DNA of 64,000 nt. It comes from Ctenosaura bakeri (Eukaryota; Chordata; Lepidosauria; Squamata; Iguanidae). The notes beneath the pieces are model-generated. The model did no database searches. It was not told the origin of the DNA and was given only the letters and a program-made list of their open reading frames with translations. A program made the position numbers and the translations under genes. Location: NCBI GenBank assembly GCA_948474755.1, contig CAOLHI010001243.1, positions 1 to 64,000 on the forward strand. The letters run 5' to 3'. Shown here piece after piece: positions 24,701-34,134 of the stretch (positions within the stretch are counted from its first letter, which is position 1; each line of letters opens with the position of its first letter).

Positions 24701-25739
24701 TTAAAAACACAAAACTAAAATCTGGATTTCCACTCTTAAAAGCTTCACAGAACCAGCTAAATATATGTCAGAAAGCTTTGTTATGTTGGCATCTTCTTCT
24801 TGTTAAAACTTATTGCTCTCTACTAGTATTGTGTATTCATTGCATGTTAGGCTAAATAGAAAGAGGTCTGAAGAGTTTTTCTGAAGAGTTTTTTTTTTAA
24901 CCTGACATACAGTTGGGGAACAATTGTAGTGGTGAGGTAAACTTAGGCCATTTATTGCAGGCTATGTTTCCAGTTAAAAGTTTTGCTTGAAGCTGCTTTC
25001 TCATCAAAGGGGAAAAGAGAAGACTTGTATTTGTAAGCCCTGGTACACATAGGGAACTCTGCCTTAATACAAGCCATGATATTTGCACTGGAGCTTACAC
25101 AAGACAGAAAAAGAGAGGTGCTCAGTCTCAGTATCTGTTCCTGTTTTTGCAAACAATGCTATTTGAAGCCTGAAACAATAATCCAAACCAGAGCATTATG
25201 TTTAAACTGTGCAATGGAATCTGTTTCATTGTTGAGGTTTAAGTGTCTCCTGGAGCAATTAATGTCTATTAGAATTTTCTGATGGTTGTTAATAAGACTG
25301 TAAGAATCATATGAAAATATGCAAATAGCTGTTTTCTATTTATCTGGCATGCTCTCTCAAGGGCAACAGACTAATGTGCACCATGGAGCATTTTTGAACT
25401 TTCAGAGAGTAGTGGTTATCCTCCAGGTTAGTTGGTACTGAAAGATCATTAACAATGGGTTAATAATGTTCCTGAATAATGCTGAGTGCAGAAGCTAATA
25501 ACAGAGAAAAATGTTAAATAAAGGCAGTGCCATTTGTCACTCACTAAAATAGATGTGCACCATCATCCATGCAGACAAAATTGCTCTAGTCTGCTCTGGC
25601 TTGGATGCTGTATTTGATATAGATTCAGTGGATGGAAGCTTAGCTCTTGCTTCTCTAGTGGTAATGGGTGCTTTTCGATTTGTACAAGGAAGATGTTATA
25701 TCGTCACGGCAGGAAGGTGACTGAGTGGGTAAACAGGAA
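21771..25739. other. Intronic DNA, no gene seen
   Basis: AT-rich DNA with a GGA/GAG-rich purine run near 22308-22340. No element or gene is recognised with confidence. Confidence 0.45.
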
Positions 25740-26620
25740 TGGACAGTGTTTTTTTTACAAGCCATTCCTGAAGGAGGCAGTTGTTAGACCATTACTGGTA
25801 AAACCTTTCCTGTATCCTGCCATTTTTATAACTGTGACCAGTTACTGGTATTGCCTTGCTGGCAAGGTATTGGAGTCCTGCTGGGATAGGACTTGGAAGA
25901 ACTGTTCTCCATTAGCTCCATTCTTTCCTTGTGGGGCAAGTTCAGATGGTGTCATTGGGGAGTTTCTGTTCAACACCTGGGCCATTGGTCTGTGGAGACC
26001 TTCAGGGTTTGGTTTTGTTCTCATGCTATTTCAAGAAACTGCTTGGAGTGGTTTTCCAGAGTTTGGTGTTCTGGTCCCACCATTATATTCACATCCAACT
26101 TGATTCCTCCTTTTCACTTAACTGCCAGGCATTAGTAGTGGGCAAAATGAAGGTGAACAAATTAAAGCTCAATCCAGGGTGCTTATAGCCATTTGGAAGT
26201 CAAATCAGGGAATAGAGATTTAGGCTGATTGAATTGAATTCCATTTCCCTTGAAGACATCTGGATTCATGAATCTGGAAAAGTCTAGGCATGAGTCCTTT
26301 TGTACAATTAAAACTAGTGTGACAGCTGTGGCCATCCTGATCTGGCCATTGTGATACATGCATTTCATGTATCACATTTGGATTATTGCAATGTGTTTAG
26401 AAGAGTGTTTGGAAACTTCAGCTGATCCAAAAAAGGGCAGCCAAACTGTTCTGTGGCTGGTTACAGAGAACACATAATTCCCTTTTTAGAATAGCTCCAT
26501 TGCCTACTGGTCTGTTTCAGAGCAGAATTCAAACTTCTGGTTGCTCATAAAGCCCCATACAGCCCAGGTCTTAGTTATCAGAACTAATGTTCTATTGTCT
26601 TGTGAGATCCTGGCCTAGAA
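25740..26620 (+). pseudogene. LINE reverse transcriptase relic (CR1/L2 clade)
   Basis: Translation in drifting frames gives reverse-transcriptase stretches. 'LKEAVVRPLLVKPF' is followed by a 'GKVLE' segment near 25735-25880. A 'NKLKLNPG' motif, usually located after the catalytic YADD block, lies near 26155-26180. 'ttggattattgcaatg' near 26379 encodes the conserved 'DYCN', and about 26440-26580 matches the 'GYREHI..LHWLPV' tail. The block with the catalytic aspartates is deleted, so it is a dead, internally deleted copy. The 136-codon frame at 25693-26103 is part of this relic, not a gene. Confidence 0.7.
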
Positions 26621-27837
26621 TATCAAACAATGATTTCAAGCTGGCTAATGAAACAAAGTTTCCAGTAATTTTTGTGCAGCGTTGGTTTTATCTCTCAAAC
26701 TTTTGACTATTTAAGCTATTTATATATGGCTTTTCTTGCAACTGGATCTCCTAGTGCAAAATGAATATTAGTTGTGGTGCCATTGAGATGAACATACTTA
26801 TTATTCAATTCAGTGCTGACAAAGAGTCCTAAGCCATGTTTATTTGAATGTCTGGAAGTTAAAGCATAGCATGGATTCTAAGCTAATGTTAAACATTATA
26901 TTTTGGCATGATATCTGTACTGAAGCTTTATAAACTATACTTCAGAGTTCAACATCAACATATTTTATCACCATATGCTGAGGCATGGTTCAGTTGTAGT
27001 GACAAACCATGATTGGTCTTTATGAGAAAAAGACTGGAGAAGCTTAGGACTTCCGTGTTTCCTTTTTCTCTTTCAGATTCTACACATGAGAGGAGAAAGT
27101 GGAACTATTTTAACTTTGAACTAATCAAAGTTGTCCAACAGATTTAACTCAGAAAACTGTAATTTGGCCTAACTTTGATGAGTTAAAAGAAACAATCAAA
27201 CTGTGGCTTTATATCCTGTTCGATAACTCACCACGGTAGGAACAAACAGACCTCAATTTTTAATTTGATAAGGAACTATATTAGTTTAGAATGTTACTGT
27301 TTCTTACTCATGTGTAGGAAGTGAGAGTTATATTTCTGAATCTAGAAGGAACTTGTGAAGGGCAAAGTGCTGTCATTTGACTATCTTTTATTGCAAAAAT
27401 GAAAACACGTTCCAGGAATCCTTGGTGTCTGTAGAAGTAGCTTGCTTCCCTATTAGCACAACTATATAAATTTTTTTTAACAAATACAATTGTTATTCTG
27501 CTTTGTTTTTGCTGTTTTTAATATATTTTTGTTCTAGATTAAATGTCTCAAAGTTAGAGGTATTCAGGTGAAAGATCTGTACTTAAACTATGTAACACTT
27601 ACCACTAAGATAGATCAGACATAAATGCAGAGTTCTTAAAACATTATGGCTTCATGGAGGATTTAACAATACTAGGCTGAGGTCAAATAATATGTGATTA
27701 GTGGGCTGTGTCTGATCAGCCAGTTGACCAGTGCACTAAGCCTAAACATACTCAGTACTGAAAACAGAGGTAATGAATAACAAGAGGATCTGAAAACAGT
27801 TTGATTGTTTCTTTTAACTAATCGCAGTGGTTTTATT

Positions 27838-28215
27838 TCATAGAATCATAGAATTGGAAGTGGCCAGAAGGGTCATCTGGTCCTCCTCCCAGGGCAGCTA
27901 TCAATTCTTACAGTTAAGAAGTCATTTCTAATGTTTAGGTGGAATCTCTTCTTGTAATGTGAAGCCATTGGTTTGTATTCTAAGCTCTGGAGCAGTAGAG
28001 CTCCATCTTCAACATGGCACTCCCTCAAATATGTAAAAATGGCTACCATGGCATGTCTCAGTCTTCTCCAAGCTAAATATAACAGCTTCCTAAGCCATTC
28101 TTCATAAGGCTTATTTCCAGACCTTTGATCAGCTTGGTTAGTCTTCCATAGACATGTTATAGCTAGATTATCTTTTCTTGTATTGTGGATCCTGGAAGTA
28201 CACACGGTACTGCAC
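27838..28215 (-). mobile_element. CR1 LINE 3' end
   Basis: The plus strand begins 'catagaatcatagaattgg', the reverse complement of the CR1 3' tail with its short ATTCTATG units, followed by 'gtggccagaagggtcatctg'. The minus-strand translation contains 'RFHLNIRNDFLTVR', matching the C-terminal part of the same element at 63167-63469. It is 5' truncated, as is usual for CR1. Confidence 0.75.
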
Positions 28216-28919
28216 GTGAGATCTTACCAAAGCAAAATAGAGTGGCACTGTTGGTCAGATTTTACCTGGAATGCTATCTTGCTGCTGGAAAGACAGACTC
28301 TGTACCAAGTACATTTTCATGGAAAAAACAAAGGCTGTGTAGATGAACCTTGATAATAGTCACTTAAGAAGATTTTAATAATTGAGTAGGTTCTCTTAGT
28401 TTAAAATAGGTTTTGTTAGAGAGAAGCAGGGGAACAATGAGCTCAAGGGTTACTGTTGTTTGGCATATAATACTATACCATTGTTTAGTGTCGTACCCAG
28501 GTCATTTTTTTTTTTTAATTTGGTCTGGCCATACTTTTGAAGATACGGGATTATAAACGAAAAGAGAAAGTATAGAACTGCTCGTAAAACTTGCCTGAAA
28601 TTTTATAATTGATGTATTTATCCAGGGTGATTGCCCTGAAGTTAAGCAATAAAGTATTGGGGAATTTCACTGTAGGGTTTCACTTCCGTTTATGTTATTG
28701 CTTAATAACTAGAGAGTTGTTCTCATTTGAATGTAGACACATAGTTCTCATGGCATAGTTTAGTTGTTTCATTTGGAAGGTCAGGAAGACCTTAATGTCA
28801 TTCTTAAGATTAAATACTAAGTCAGTGGTTGACTGTTGTAAGGCCAAATCCAATTAAAAGAAGTGAAAGTCTTCTCACTAGCATTAGTGGCTTTAGATCA
28901 GAACTGTAATTAAGTAACT

Positions 28920-29046
28920 TTATTTAGCTTTGAACAGACCTTATGTCATGAAGGTTCTAATGCAGAATATTTTTGAATTTTTTTAGAGCTATTAAGGAAG
29001 TAAGATAAACTATGCAAATACTCCATGTTAAGTGATTTATGGATCA
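28920..29046 (+). repeat. 127-bp direct repeat, source copy
   Basis: This 127-bp segment recurs at 29881-30007 in the same orientation with two visible mismatches. It is not flanked by a target duplication here, so it is taken to be the template. It belongs to no repeat family I recognise. Confidence 0.8.
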
Positions 29047-29631
29047 TACTGTAAATGTTTTAGAACTGAATTTTGTAATAATTTATAAATCTTGTCCATA
29101 GTGAAAACTGGCTGGAGATAAGGATGAGTATCCTGGAGGACGGTAGCTGATGTTAACACTTCCACAGTTTCACTCATAGAATGTAAGAGGGATTGGATTC
29201 TGATGGATAATTCTGCAGCCTTTACACTTTTGAAGTTCATCCTAATTGTCCCACAAATATTGAATATATGCTTAGTCTTATTACAGTACTGAATACTTGT
29301 GAGGAAAAAATGTTTGGAAATGAATATTTCAGTAAAGCAATCTAGGCATATTGATATGTAGGCTATACTGAATGTTGCGGAATGATAGGTTGCAAGTGAA
29401 AGGATTGTTGCAGAAGGAGCAGAATTTAAATTAAGAAATGGACTTACAATGGACAAGTTTAGCCTCTGCCTCATGGATGTTCTTGAATGTACACTTTTAT
29501 ATTTTCTCTCTCTCTTTTTTCTTGTAGACACTGAGCAGTAGTTTTGTCTGTCCAGTTATTATTTTAATGAAAAGTTATATGCAATTTAAAATTGCATGTT
29601 CAACTTAAAATTAGCCAACTGGTAGCTGCCT

Positions 29632-29735
29632 TAATCTATTGCAGTGAAAAAAACAGTCTTGTAGCACTTTAAAGAGAAACAAAATCATTATGACATAACA
29701 TTTTTTGGACTAGTCTTCTCTTAACCCCCCTGCCC
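29632..29735. repeat. Old interspersed repeat
   Basis: Contains 'cagtcttgtagcacttta' and 'aatcattatgacataac', resembling an ancient amniote repeat with a 'gtagcacct..agactaac' core. The family is not assigned. Confidence 0.35.
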
Positions 29736-29866
29736 CCTCAAAAGGCTTTATTAGAAATGTCAGCTTAAAATGAACTATATAGTTATAAACTTTCCCTGTA
29801 GAAAGGACATCTGTTTTGAAGAAATTGCTATAGTTTAGAATTTTTTTATTTTCTTTTTACCAAAAA

Positions 29867-30024
29867 GCATGCATACGTGCTTATTTAGCTTTGAACAGAC
29901 CTTATGTCATGAAGGTTCTAATGCAGAATATTTTTTAATTTTTTTAGAGCTATTAAGGAAGTAAGATAGACTATGCAAATACTCCATGTTAAGTGATTTA
30001 TGGATCAAATGCATGCATACATGC
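29867..30024 (+). repeat. 127-bp direct repeat, inserted copy with flanking duplication
   Basis: The copied 127 bp (29881-30007) differs from the source 961 bp upstream at two positions by eye. It is bracketed by GCATGCATACGTGC (29867-29880) and GCATGCATACATGC (30011-30024), which differ at one base. The bracketing repeat is absent from the source. This looks like a templated insertion that made a target-site duplication. Confidence 0.75.
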
Positions 30025-30105
30025 TTTTCCTCCAATTAAAACTTTGCTCCCTGGGCAATCATCATTGGACACTCCTCAGAGTAATTTTACAGAAACTCTA
30101 ATATA

Positions 30106-30560
30106 GTGCCAGTGTAGTAGTTTAAGTTTTGAAGTAGTGCTCTGGGAGATCAGGGTTTGAATCCTCACTCAGCAATGGAAACCCACTGACTGACCTTAGC
30201 CAAGTCACACTCTAAGCCTCGGAGGAAGACATAGTTTATTTGATTCTGAACAAATCTTGGCAAGAAGGTCCTGTGATAGGTTCACCTTTTGTGTATATGT
30301 GCCTTCAAGTTGCCTATTGACTTATGATGACCCTGTGAATTTCATAGGGTTTTCCTTAGGCAAAGAATACTCAGAGGTGCTTTTGCCAGTTTCTTCCTCT
30401 GAAATATAGCTTACAGCACCTGATATAGGTTGGCAGTCTCCCTTCCAAATAATAACAAGAGCTAATCCTACTTAGCTTCCAAGATCAGACTGGATCTGGA
30501 CCCTTTCAGGTAGATTTCCACAAATCAGAAATGACTTGAAGGCACACAACAACCACAAAT
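30106..30560 (+). mobile_element. tRNA-derived SINE, interrupted
   Basis: The left part (30106-30288) runs from the tRNA-like head 'gtgtagtagtttaagtttt' through 'atcagggtttgaatcctca' to 'gtgataggttcacctt'. The expected 3' end, 'cagaaatgacttgaaggcac', resumes only near 30525. The gap is filled by a minus-strand 5S-derived SINE. Confidence 0.75.
30288..30512 (-). mobile_element. 5S rRNA-derived SINE nested in a tRNA SINE
   Basis: Bases 30408-30505 read as the reverse complement of 5S rRNA. 'ttacagcacctgatat', 'tggcagtctcccttccaaa' and 'tacttagcttccaagatcag' correspond to the 5S 3' end, its 'TGGGAGACCGCC' region and its internal promoter region. The other half (30290-30407) is a tail containing 'gccttcaagttgcctattg' and 'gaatttcatagggtttt'. 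It is therefore a SINE with a 5S head on the minus strand. It is diverged from 5S rRNA and is not a functional 5S gene. Confidence 0.7.
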
Positions 30561-31107
30561 GTAGCATTTACAGTAAATTTACTGAAAAAGTAACATAACA
30601 GTAGGTATTGTTCAAGAAGATTCTGTTTTTCTACAGATTAGAGTTGTAGACTGTTCTCATTCTGAGGGAGCTTGTTAGTAGAACGTTAAAAATGTATCAA
30701 ATTTTAACTAAATTAACTAAAAATTGAAGTTCTGCATTGAAGCCATCTGCGTGGATTGCTTTACAACCCAGAATGGGAAACAGTAGTTTAAAGGGAGGTT
30801 TTTTTTATTTTGGTTTGGAGGACAGGAATTGACTGCCAGTTTGTTCATCACAGCATACTGTGGTTAGTACTGTATTTGAAGTGGAAGGGAAACTTTTAGA
30901 GAGAGGACTTCAGAATGTGTGATTACTCATGGTCCTCCAAACCATTCTAAACCAGAGTCTAAGCCCCAGTGTGTTAATTAATCAGCAAAAGGAAGATGCA
31001 TACAATAAATCATATAAAATTCACCATGTACAGTAAAAATGGTGAGTACTTTAACATTGATGGTTTTCATTTAGATCTTGTGTGAAATTTGTTTTCTTGT
31101 TTTTCAG

Positions 31108-31227
31108 AAAATGGATCTTGGAAGTTAAATGAGAATGAATAAGACACATCAATGAAGAAGCTTCTGCTTTACATGTTTTAGAGACAGAATTCCAAAAGAC
31201 TCAGTCAGAGTTGCCTGTACTTTCATA
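31108..31227 (+). other. SOCS6: SOCS6 exon 2, 5' UTR with three short upstream ORFs
   Basis: The exon starts after TTTTTCAG at 31107. Before the main start there are short ATG-initiated frames at 31111-31128 (5 codons), 31129-31155 (8 codons) and 31152-31181 (9 codons, overlapping the previous stop region). All end before 31228. In principle they lower initiation at the main ATG or impose reinitiation. The acceptor is inferred from sequence, and an extra 5' UTR exon in the intron cannot be excluded. Confidence 0.65.
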
Positions 31228-32829
31228 ATGAAGAAAATTAGTCTCAAGACTATTCGTAAGTCTTTTAATTTAAACAAGAGCAAAGATGAAAGTGACTTTG
31301 TTGTAGTCACACAGCCATCATTGAATGATTTTGCAAAAGATGACTCCTTGTTTGGTAGCTGCTATAGTAAAGATTTGGCGAGCTGTGACATCAATAGTGA
31401 AGATGAGAAAAGTGGGAAGATCAGATCAAAAAGTGAAAGCTTAATGGGTACGTTAAAGAGAAGACTTTCAGCAAAACAGAAGCAGAAAGGCAGCAAAGGT
31501 AGTACACCTTCTGTAAGCTCTGCTGATGATGATACCTTTTCATCATCTTCTGCTCCAATAACTTTCAAAGATGTGAGAACTCAAAGGCCTCTTCGATCCA
31601 CATCCCTCCGAAATCACCATTACAGTCCTACTCCGTGGCCCCTTCGTCCAACAAACTCAGAAGAAACATGTATAAAAATGGAAGTGAAAGTAAAGGCCTT
31701 AGTCCACTCATCAAATCCAAGTCCTGCACTGAATGGTGTTCGCAAAGATTTCCATGACTTGCAGTCAGACAGCATGTTCCAGGAACAAAATAATGCATTA
31801 AAAAGTACAGAATCTCAGAATGGAGATTTGCATCTCCACATTGATGAACATGTGCCTGTAGTTATTGGACTTATGCCTCAGGACTACATCCAGTATACTG
31901 TGCCTTTAGATGAGGGAATGTATCCTTTGGAAGGATCACGTAGTTACTGTTTGGATAGTTCCTCACCCATGGAAGTTTCGACTGTTTCTTCTCAGATGGG
32001 TGGTGGTGCATTTCAGGAAGAGGAAGCTCCAGCAAATCAAGATGTAGTAGTTTCTCCAGATATCTTTGTGGACCAAAGTGGTTTATTAATTGGTACCACA
32101 GGAGTCATGTTGCAAAGCCCAAGAGTTAATCACAGTGATGTTCCTCCACTCTCTCCATTGCTACCTCCAATACAGAATAATCAAATCCAAAGGAACTTTA
32201 ATGGCTTGAATGGCACAGATGTCCATGTGGCTGAAAGTATGCGTTGCCATTTGAATTTTGATCCCAACTCTGCACCTGGGGTGGGAAGAGTTTATGATTC
32301 TGTACAAAACAGTGGCCCCATGGTTGTGACAAGTCTCACAGAAGAATTGAAAAAACTTGCAAAACAAGGATGGTACTGGGGTCCAATTACTAGATGGGAA
32401 GCAGAGGGGAAACTGGCCAATGTTCCTGATGGTTCATTTCTTGTACGAGACAGCTCTGATGATCGCTATCTTTTAAGTCTAAGTTTCCGTTCCCATGGTA
32501 AAACTCTTCATACTAGAATTGAACATTCGAATGGTAGATTTAGCTTTTATGAACAACCAGATGTGGAGGGTCATACTTCTATAGTTGATTTAATTGAACA
32601 CTCTATCAGGGACTCTGAAAATGGAGCATTTTGCTATTCAAGGTCTCGATTGCCTGGATCTACAACATATCCAGTCAGACTGACCAACCCAGTATCTCGT
32701 TTTATGCAGGTGCGCTCCTTGCAGTATCTGTGTCGCTTTGTTATACGCCAATATACCAGAATAGATCTGATTCAGAAACTGCCTTTGCCAAACAAAATGA
32801 AGGATTATTTACAAGAAAAGCACTACTGA
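31228..32829 (+). CDS. SOCS6: Suppressor of cytokine signaling 6
   Basis: Complete 533-residue frame in one exon, two residues shorter than human SOCS6 as I recall it, and closely similar from end to end. The long N-terminal region (1-380) is characteristic of SOCS6/SOCS7. It begins MKKISLKTIRKSFNLNKSK and has a basic stretch and serine-rich runs. An SH2 domain starts at about W382, with the phosphotyrosine-binding arginine in FLVRDS (R407). A SOCS box covers about 484-533, with an Elongin B/C-binding BC box (SLQYLCRFV, 497-505) and a Cullin-5 box motif LPLP (518-521). The family protein is the substrate receptor of an Elongin-Cullin5 ubiquitin ligase that damps receptor tyrosine kinase signalling (KIT, FLT3, insulin pathway). 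The start has A at -3 and matches the known N-terminus. No frameshift or missing key residue is seen. Confidence 0.97.
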   Translation: MKKISLKTIRKSFNLNKSKDESDFVVVTQPSLNDFAKDDSLFGSCYSKDLASCDINSEDEKSGKIRSKSESLMGTLKRRLSAKQKQKGSKGSTPSVSSADDDTFSSSSAPITFKDVRTQRPLRSTSLRNHHYSPTPWPLRPTNSEETCIKMEVKVKALVHSSNPSPALNGVRKDFHDLQSDSMFQEQNNALKSTESQNGDLHLHIDEHVPVVIGLMPQDYIQYTVPLDEGMYPLEGSRSYCLDSSSPMEVSTVSSQMGGGAFQEEEAPANQDVVVSPDIFVDQSGLLIGTTGVMLQSPRVNHSDVPPLSPLLPPIQNNQIQRNFNGLNGTDVHVAESMRCHLNFDPNSAPGVGRVYDSVQNSGPMVVTSLTEELKKLAKQGWYWGPITRWEAEGKLANVPDGSFLVRDSSDDRYLLSLSFRSHGKTLHTRIEHSNGRFSFYEQPDVEGHTSIVDLIEHSIRDSENGAFCYSRSRLPGSTTYPVRLTNPVSRFMQVRSLQYLCRFVIRQYTRIDLIQKLPLPNKMKDYLQEKHY

Positions 32830-34110
32830 AGGCTTGTGGGAACCTTGCATCTTGCACTTTGGGAACAACAACAAAAAACAAAGGAGAGAGATTCAGATAC
32901 CGTTTACAAACTTTAATTGCTATTGATTAGTCTTTTGCTGCCATAATTTCATTTTTGTGCATCAAGAAGGGTAATGCATTTTTATTTGTTTAGTAGGTAG
33001 TTTGGGTTTTTCTTTTAAAAAATAATGATCTCCAGGTTTTTTAGAGGAGTCAAATGGCTTTCATTCAATGTGCAAAATAATCACAATGTGAATGATAACG
33101 AGTTTTCTTAAAACTCCCCATCTCCTTTGCTGCTAATCCACTGTGATTTTTATGCATTTGAAGCACATTTCATGTGTTTTCAACCATAAGTAAAAGTTGA
33201 AACTTGATGGGATAAGTTTTGTCTTCTTCAAATAGCCTGTTTTGTTTGCTCATTTTAATTAAAAAAGGATTGTGATAAAACATGCTGGTATACAGAATTT
33301 AGATGTATGCTTAAAATGATTTCCCAGTATCTTCATTAAAAATTATGGGCTGGAGGGATTGTGTGATACAGCACAGCTTGACAACATATCTTTTCAAAGC
33401 GCGTGTTCTTCTAAATAGTCTCATAGACTGTAGATGTCATTATTACTTGTTCATTGTTAATCATTTTTTAAAAATGACCTTTCAAAATGGTCATGGGGAG
33501 TAGATACTCAAATGTTCATGTTGTTATTTAGGCAAAGGATAAATGTAGTTTTAATACCATTTTTTAAAATTACTTGATTTGATTATTTGCGTTCCCATTA
33601 GAAACTCTGGATAGGATTAAGCTATAATAGCATGTGACAATAGATCTCATTTTCTAGACATAATGGAGTTTGCCCCAGTGTCATTTTTTAAAAAATTGAC
33701 TTCAGTGGAGCTCAGTATTGCTCCATAATTACAACAACAAAATAATTAAGACATAATCCTGCCGGAGTGAAGCAAACATGCTTTCTCTATTTCGAAGGAT
33801 GAATTGAACATATGCCTAAATTTCCCCACATAAATAAGTTGGCTTAAGAATACTTAACTTTGCTGGATTTTTCCTCCCATTTAAAAAGTATTTTTTAATT
33901 TGTTTAGCATTCATTTTCCATCATTGTATTTCATTTTAATCTGCAGAAGTAAAGGAGAATTGAAAGATATCCCTCCAAATTATTAATTTAAATCTTGCAT
34001 GTTTTAAAATTAAGATTGGATTGACATTGAATTGCAGCATAATCACCATAGGAATTGTTTGAGTGCATTACCAATTTCATTTCTTCTTGTTCTAATTTGA
34101 AGCCAGGAAA

Positions 34111-34134
34111 AATAAATACTGTTTAAAATAAATG
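34111..34134 (+). other. Candidate proximal poly(A) signals
   Basis: Two AATAAA hexamers lie within about 20 bp, about 1.28 kb after the stop codon. They are candidates for a short 3' UTR. Hexamers are frequent in AT-rich DNA, so use is unproven. Confidence 0.35.

Larger units (their letters stand above)
9078..31107 (+). other. SOCS6: SOCS6 intron 1
   Basis: Begins GTGAGT at 9078 and ends with a pyrimidine tract and TTTTTCAG at 31107. It is about 22 kb. Apart from the repeats listed separately, the sequence is AT-rich with no supported gene on either strand. Confidence 0.65.

Noticed and set aside
25693..26103. 136-codon frame as a possible gene
   Set aside because: It is part of a degraded LINE reverse transcriptase with an internal deletion.
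30408..30505. A 5S rRNA gene on the minus strand
   Set aside because: It is diverged, incomplete and joined to a SINE tail, so it is a 5S-derived retroposon head.
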